Positions 58,487 through 64,000 of a stretch of 64,000 nt of DNA are shown one piece after another; the stretch's first letter is position 1; each line of letters opens with the position of its first letter. Location: positions 7,626,001 to 7,690,000 of the forward strand of contig JAGUCH010000001.1 of NCBI GenBank assembly GCA_019096065.1, given 5' to 3'. The notes under the pieces were generated by a model, which made no database searches, had not been told where the DNA came from, and was given only the letters and a program-made list of their open reading frames with translations. Source of the stretch: Paracyclopina nana (taxonomy: Eukaryota; Arthropoda; Copepoda; Cyclopoida; Cyclopettidae). The translations under genes and the position numbers were made by a program.

Positions 58487-60364
58487 ATGGACCCGAGAGG
58501 CCGAATTCGGTCTGACATGTTCGATTTGCTCAACAACCTCCAATCGGCGCGACTAGACGACCAGAGAAGTAACATGCCCAGAAATTATCAAGTGGATCAA
58601 GGGTCTCCTTGGCTCCAAGACGTTCTCCGTCACCCTCCGCCCTACCCGATGATTGCCGTCCCTCCTACTGGCGGCTTTTGGCTGGAAGAGGCTCGCCCTG
58701 TGGACTTACGCACATGGGTGACCAAAGAGGCCAATGACAAGCCGGCCACCGCCTATCGATCGCAGTTCAAGGGTCTTGAGCACCAAAACTACTACGGCCT
58801 AGACTCGACTGAAAATCCCGTGGTGCTATCGGTAAAGCTCGATGTGAACGGCTGCTACGATTTGATTGTTCGAACTAACGAAGGAAACCAAGTTGTGTGC
58901 GTAAAAGAAAGCCAGGCACAAAGTGATTCGAAACTTGGATGGCTTACGCAACAGGCTAGAATTGATTGTGAAAGCCTGAACCCTGTGATTTCGCCTAAGG
59001 CCTCTGAAATGATTGTGAAGTTCGACGAGCACACAATTGTGGACAAGTTCAAATTTGGTGTGGTCTATCAGAAATTCGGCCAGCTCACAGAAGAGGCCAT
59101 TTTCGGCAATCGGGCTCATTCCTCTGCAATGGAAGAGTTTCTAGAGATGCTTGGCAGCAAGGTGGAGCTGAGCAGTCATGAAGGATACCGTGGTGGACTT
59201 GACACCAAGCATGGTCAGACTGGCACTCACTCGCTTTATGAGACCTACAAAGGTCATGAAATCATGTTTCATGTGTCCACTATGCTGCCCTTTGTCGAAT
59301 CTGACCCTCAGCAGCTTCAAAGGAAATGTCATATTGGCAATGACATTGTGGCCATCGTGTTTCAAGATGCCAATACTCCATTTTCACCTGACATGATCAC
59401 CTCACATTTCCTGCATGCCTACATTGTGGTGCAGGCTATTGACCCTTGTTCTGAGAAGACACGCTACCGGGTGAGCGTGACTGCAAAAGACGATGTACCC
59501 CGTTTTCAGCCTCCTCTACCGTCTCCGGCTATATTCAGGAAAGGTCCTGCATTTAAGGACTTCCTCTTGGAGAAGCTAATCAATGCTGAATCTGCCTGTC
59601 TCCGAGCCACTCAATTCAAAAAGCTTGAGCACCGTACCCGAGCCAGCTTGTTGGCCAACTTATATCAAGACCTCTGTGTCTCAACGCAGCAGTACTTGGG
59701 CACTCCCGAGTATCCCACAGATGTCGTCACAGAAGCAGTCCACGTGAAGCGGGCTCAATCATCAAACTTGATCGAATCCGTCAAGAGAGTGTTGACTTCA
59801 AGCAAGACCAAGGACAATGGGGCAACTCCTAGCAGCAACGGCTATCACCACAAAGTCTCGAAAAGTAAAAGCACCCTCGGATACGATGCATATCAGCCCA
59901 TCACTATCAAGCCACCCTCAGTCAGTCCCCAGCGAATCTTTGATACTGATTCTGGCAGGGGTAGCAGTGACATGGAGAGAAGATGGTCCACGGCCTCTGG
60001 CCACCCTCAGCTAGCCAGGGCCCAGTTTCACAATGGTACTTCCGAGTCGGACGATTCCTCCTTGAATTCTGTGGAAGTTGAAGAGCACCAGAATATCCTT
60101 GGGCCTTACATTTCCGGATCCGTCACAACGGTCCCCATCGACGGGGCCTCAGTCAACAATGCTCAAAACCGCGAGGTCAAGATGCGCGAAGAAATCAGTA
60201 AACTCAAAGGTGACAAACTCGAACTACTCCGTCAGAATATGGCAGTTCAACGGGAGCTCAAAATGCTTCGGGAACGTGAAGTTCAATTGCAAACCGACCT
60301 AAGCATGGCCAGTCGCGAAATTCAAAGACTGCACCGTAACGCGAGGCAATCCAGTCAAAGTTAA
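58487..60364 (+). CDS. RAP1GAP: Rap GTPase-activating protein with GoLoco motif (RAP1GAP)
   Basis: Stimulates GTP hydrolysis by Rap1, using an asparagine thumb instead of an arginine finger. One uninterrupted exon encodes 625 aa. Residues 11-27 ([17 protein letters not shown]) are a textbook GoLoco motif, which binds GDP-loaded G-alpha-i/o, linking heterotrimeric G protein state to Rap. The Rap-GAP domain spans about 190-370, with the family hallmark [13 protein letters not shown] (thumb Asn285), [18 protein letters not shown] and [12 protein letters not shown]. The Ser-rich C-terminal third has likely phosphorylation sites (SDDSSLNS) and ends in a coiled coil (about 565-615, [17 protein letters not shown]). 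Human and fly orthologues have many introns, so the intronless state is unusual. AATAAA follows the stop directly. Confidence 0.95.
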   Translation: MDPRGRIRSDMFDLLNNLQSARLDDQRSNMPRNYQVDQGSPWLQDVLRHPPPYPMIAVPPTGGFWLEEARPVDLRTWVTKEANDKPATAYRSQFKGLEHQNYYGLDSTENPVVLSVKLDVNGCYDLIVRTNEGNQVVCVKESQAQSDSKLGWLTQQARIDCESLNPVISPKASEMIVKFDEHTIVDKFKFGVVYQKFGQLTEEAIFGNRAHSSAMEEFLEMLGSKVELSSHEGYRGGLDTKHGQTGTHSLYETYKGHEIMFHVSTMLPFVESDPQQLQRKCHIGNDIVAIVFQDANTPFSPDMITSHFLHAYIVVQAIDPCSEKTRYRVSVTAKDDVPRFQPPLPSPAIFRKGPAFKDFLLEKLINAESACLRATQFKKLEHRTRASLLANLYQDLCVSTQQYLGTPEYPTDVVTEAVHVKRAQSSNLIESVKRVLTSSKTKDNGATPSSNGYHHKVSKSKSTLGYDAYQPITIKPPSVSPQRIFDTDSGRGSSDMERRWSTASGHPQLARAQFHNGTSESDDSSLNSVEVEEHQNILGPYISGSVTTVPIDGASVNNAQNREVKMREEISKLKGDKLELLRQNMAVQRELKMLREREVQLQTDLSMASREIQRLHRNARQSSQS

Positions 60365-60370
60365 AATAAA
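60365..60370 (+). terminator. Poly(A) signal directly after the RAP1GAP stop
   Basis: AATAAA begins at the first base after TAA. A downstream GT-rich region was not obvious. Confidence 0.5.
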
Positions 60371-60762
60371 TGTTTTTGCACCACCCACCCACCCATGCTA
60401 CATCCTCCCGCATATGATTATTGCTCTTTTATATAATACTGTCGTACACCGCCGCAAATTCTGCTCGCTCACAGCAAACAAGTGTCATTATTCTTTTTGT
60501 GAAGATGCAAATTTAGCATTTAGAGGAGCGCATCTTGAGTTCATATATATATATATTCTACTTGACAACTTTTACCTTTTACGTACTCGTATACCACTGC
60601 TATAATATTCTGGTTCGCGGCACCGTTGATGTAAACATAAATCATAATATGTATAACTGACGTGCTCGTGCAGATTTTCACACGTGATAATAAAAGTTGA
60701 CATTTCCGCAAACAACGCGCGTAGCTGATACGCACACTCTAGTATGACGAAAGGCTAGCGTG
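60371..60762. other. Intergenic, RAP1GAP to secreted orphan
   Basis: About 0.4 kb with an AT microsatellite (60542-60556), AT-rich throughout. It presumably includes the promoter and leader of the next gene. No ORF supported. Confidence 0.5.
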
Positions 60763-61943
60763 ATGATGTTCTTGGAGAGATTTGCGGCTCCGATAATAAT
60801 CTTCTTGGTTAGTGAGGTTTCGGCTTCGGAATGTCAGTGTGATGATGTTTTGCGGCCAATGTTCTGGCATGACTTCATGCCATCCTACCTCACATGCCAG
60901 GCCGACCTTGTGTGCCTTCTCACCCGAATGAGATGGATGACTGCCAAGGGCGAGATCAACGACGGCCAAGAGCAGGCGATGGGGGCCATCTCCACCTTTA
61001 GAAAGGCCAATTCTGAGTGGTACGTATCCCTGTTTTTATGGTTAACCTTATTATTATTAAAGTGTGATGCAAAACAAACCGAAGCATTCAAGGCTTTGTG
61101 CGTGCTAGCACTGCGTGAGGTTATAATGAAAATAATTTTTCTTCACTGCTTTCTCGGCTAGTATTCCGGAAATTTTGCATCACCCTCATTTCAGGACATC
61201 CAGCGAACTTCGGGCTCTATGTAATTATTTGTAATGTCCTATTGTCTCGTTCTCACTGCACAAACAATGAACTGTCCATACATTTTTTATCGTGCTAGCT
61301 TCTTATTCCTTTTGTGAGGAGGATTTTTCGGAAACGTGATTTAGGATACGCGTTTTGGCAGGGCGTGCTATAGGGGGGCTTGCATAGCTGCTAATTATCA
61401 ATTTTTCAGAGTCGTGGTGCCGAATCCATCATTCAAATCTCGACGCTAGCTCGCAAGCAGGAAGAGAGAAAGAATGGTTGAAAGTTGCGCCTAGAAAATT
61501 ATCTTCACTATTCAAAATGAAACGTCATCCTTTGAGCCTTTGTCAATGCCGTAAAATACTCGGTTGATATGTCGGTGTATTTGAAAACAATGCCGCGAGA
61601 TGCATTTGCAATTTTAATAAAACCCTCGTAAGAAGATTACACCGGATAAGGCTTCTCCATTATGTAATGTGATACTGATCCTGCGAGGCGATAAAATCAG
61701 AAAACTTATCATATAACTTTCATTGCTACAATCCTCCTCCTGTTTAGGTTGGCCTCCACACACCTGGAAGAAGATTTGCGCAAATATGGCTGCTATTTCG
61801 AGGCCTCAGCCCGATTCGGGCTGGGTAAAGAGCAAATTGCCATTCGCTTTTTGCACTGCCTCCAGGCTGTCTTGCAGCCCTACTTGTGCGAGGGTTGCAT
61901 AGATCACTATTGGAATCATTTCCTTCCTCGGCTAATTCTGTGA
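60763..61943 (+). CDS. Secreted eight-cysteine orphan protein
   Basis: Exons 60763-61019 and 61748-61943 join in phase (TG|G, Trp) to give 150 aa; the 728-nt intron has GTACGT and TTTAG ends. A signal peptide (MMFLERFAAPIIIFLVSEVSA) is followed by about 128 residues with eight cysteines, paired as CQC at the start and CEGC near the end, and predicted helices (MRWMTAKGEINDGQEQAMGAIS, HLEEDLRKYGCYFEASARFG, LHCLQAVLQPYLC). Even cysteine number, leader and small size suggest a disulfide-bonded helical secreted factor. It matches no toxin, hormone, OBP or CHH pattern I know. The open frame begins with GTG; the first ATG is used. Confidence 0.8.
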
Positions 61944-64000
61944 TTGCCCTAACGGTGGAAGAGAAGAAGAAAATGCCTAAAAGAAGACTACTGCAGCACT
62001 GTCATTGGCCCCTACGCATTATTTCGCAATTCATGAGTAGTGAATGACGTTTGCGGCGTGCCCGAATATACCCAGAAATTTACCCCACCGGATAAGATCA
62101 GCGCTGTTTATGTTTTTACGTCCCTCAATAAATGTCGAGACTATCCCGAAATTGGACATTTATCTTTGCCCTCTTCTTTTCGGCCGCAAGAGTTACGTGG
62201 CCTAGATGCAAGATATGGGCACATTAGTCAACCTTTTGTGCGAAAGATGGGCAAAAATTAGCATAAAACATTTGCTTTAAAATTCTGAGCGAGAGTGCTG
62301 CCATCATATTATATTCTACTGCAGCGGCAATTGTGAATTCTGAAAATTCATTGCTGGCACTTTTCCCCCCTCCTTTCATCACCTCATGGTTCAAGGCTTC
62401 GAAGACTTCCATCACCAATTGGAATCAAAAGTGTTTTTTTTATCGAGATGCATATAAATAAATGATGAATCATGGCAAGAGAATAATGCGATTTGCCGTT
62501 CGGTGGGGCGCATTTCTCATCGCAGCAGCAGTAAGGATTTTTCTCGCCGAAGCAGATCATGTTCCCTTCTCCTTCTTGTGGCGTCCGCTTTAGTAGCTTA
62601 GCCCTTATATGCTCCGAAAGATACAAAGAAGCCTTGTGGCTGAAGATCGCAAAGCTTAATTTGCCGATCGGCATCTCTTTGGTGGTGGAATTTTGCATTA
62701 AAACTACTTCCACTTATCGGGCATTAACGGTTTTCCACGCCAATTTTCTTCCTCGCAAACTTTTTTTCCTGCGTCGTTCGGCAAAATTACTTTATTACCT
62801 CTGCACGTATCTCTAAGTACTAAGCGTGCCACCGCTATTTTAATCGTTTCAATTTCTCTCCCCTTTGCATGAACCCAGCACAAAAGCACTCACTCGAGGC
62901 GAGATACAGATCTATAGACCCAATCAATCAGCAGCATCGAGCACAAAACGCTTTGAATAAACCCTTCATCGTCGGATTCGTGCCCGACCTTTCTCAAGCA
63001 GGCGAAAAAGAAGAAGAAACCTTCATTTTTCACGACGTTTTTTGCTTCCTCGCGCCGGCTCTAATTGTTTTGTAAGTGGTGCACTTTTCTCAAAATCCCT
63101 ATATTTAAGTGTATGCTAAGAGGTGAAATCAAAACCTGACCCCTGAATATTGTGATTACGCTTTTCCTGCTGCTCGACTTTCCAGGGCCTTACTGTTTGT
63201 GTACACCCATAATTTTTCCTCGTTTTCCCATAGATCTTCTTCCTCCACTTTGATTCCCATCTATACACATTGCATTATTGACATTCTCGCTAGATCTCGC
63301 GCCGCTCGCGGCTGCTGCTGCTAAGGACAACTTTTCATACATAAATTCAAGGTATGTGAGGCAATCTTCCTCATCATCACCACTAGACGCCCACTCGAGA
63401 TTGCTACCGCGATTTTCGGTGGAAAATCCTCTGATTAAGGACGTGACAGACAGCAAGATAATCAAAAAGGTCACGATCATCAGCCCTGGTAATTGATCCG
63501 GGCCTCGCACAGCCTTACAGAGTGAAGCTAAAAAAGTGGAGCTTTTTGCTCGGACCGTGCATAATCAAAATCATGCATCATAATGAGAGCTTTAAGATGG
63601 AAAAACAAATCATGAAAGCAATTATGCGAGTCTTGAGAAAAAGCTGAGAGGAAACAAAAAGGGCCAAGCCGTGATATGGTGAAAAACGTTTTTATCGCAT
63701 GCATGGCAAAAAGTAAAAATATTTATAGCAATTTTGGCGTGCACAGGTGAGGCTGAGAGATCGGTCTCGTTTTTGGATCTTTTTTGCATTACCCACGTCT
63801 CTGGTAGTTACATAAATCGCACTTAGGTGATAATAATGTAGACTAGAATCTCTGGTTCGACCTCAAGTTTATTATGCATTACATTATGTGAGTTCACGGC
63901 AATGAAAATGGCAATGAGTTTGCGTGTGAAGAATTGGTGAGTCTATTAGCGCCAAGAGGATCATCTTGCTTGGGTTGGCAGCCGCTTCATTGTTTTCATC
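61944..64000. other. Intergenic to window end
   Basis: About 2 kb. AATAAA near 62126 could end the secreted orphan's transcript. Remaining open frames are short and unsupported, except for a weak signal-peptide candidate on the minus strand (63190-63480). A CTG run near 63310 lies inside that frame, where it encodes alanines. Confidence 0.45.
63190..63480 (-). CDS. Weak candidate: signal-peptide-bearing exon
   Basis: Minus-strand ATG followed by a good leader (MIVTFLIILLSVTSLIRGFS), then an acidic segment (GDDEEDCLTYLEF) and an alanine tract; the frame stops after dibasic sites. It could be the first exon of a secreted peptide precursor (possible donor TTTAT|GTATGA inside the frame), but only 96 codons are open and nothing downstream confirms it. 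Confidence 0.2.
   Translation of the reverse strand: MIVTFLIILLSVTSLIRGFSTENRGSNLEWASSGDDEEDCLTYLEFMYEKLSLAAAAASGARSSENVNNAMCIDGNQSGGRRSMGKRGKIMGVHKQ

Overview
The window is nuclear DNA of an animal, most probably an arthropod. Every recognisable protein is metazoan. Introns have GT-AG ends and are mostly 53-60 nt long. The two odd-paired/Zic transcription factors carry the protostome-style fifth zinc finger (CKVRGC spacing) and long CAG/CAA glutamine tracts. A crustacean-like or other non-model arthropod genome would fit, but I cannot name the species from sequence alone. No operons, bacterial genes, rRNA or convincing tRNA were seen.

Layout. 0.2-7 kb is gene-dense on the + strand: an organic anion transporter (OATP/SLCO), the mitochondrial calcium gatekeeper MICU1, and a small spectrin-repeat-like protein. 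7-11.5 kb is gene-poor. 11.6-21.6 kb holds the first Zic gene, with a TATA-like box, an upstream ORF in its leader and an 8 kb first intron. 21.6-51 kb is mostly non-coding. It contains a type II membrane protein with a very acidic tyrosine-rich domain (28.6-30 kb), a tentative split gene (31-32 kb), two short non-autonomous DNA transposons (34.5 and 38.2 kb), a degraded tRNA/SINE-like stretch (41.2 kb) and a lysine-rich orphan gene on the - strand (45.4-47.4 kb). 51.3-53.3 kb is the second Zic gene, in the same orientation as the first and clearly its paralogue.

53.9-61.9 kb is compact. It holds a SAM methyltransferase with a histidine-rich loop (-), the autophagy protease ATG4 (-) with a complete leucine-rich-repeat membrane receptor nested on the opposite strand inside its last intron, an intronless RAP1GAP with an N-terminal GoLoco motif (+, head-to-head with ATG4), and a secreted eight-cysteine orphan (+). 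The last 2 kb hold only a weak candidate for a signal-peptide exon.

The genes do not form a pathway. The main biological theme is a tandem Zic pair in a large, probably regulatory, non-coding domain, next to a tightly packed housekeeping cluster with overlapping and nested transcription units and very short predicted 3' UTRs. Exon junctions were worked out by hand from reading frame and splice consensus. All phases agree in the models given with confidence above 0.6.
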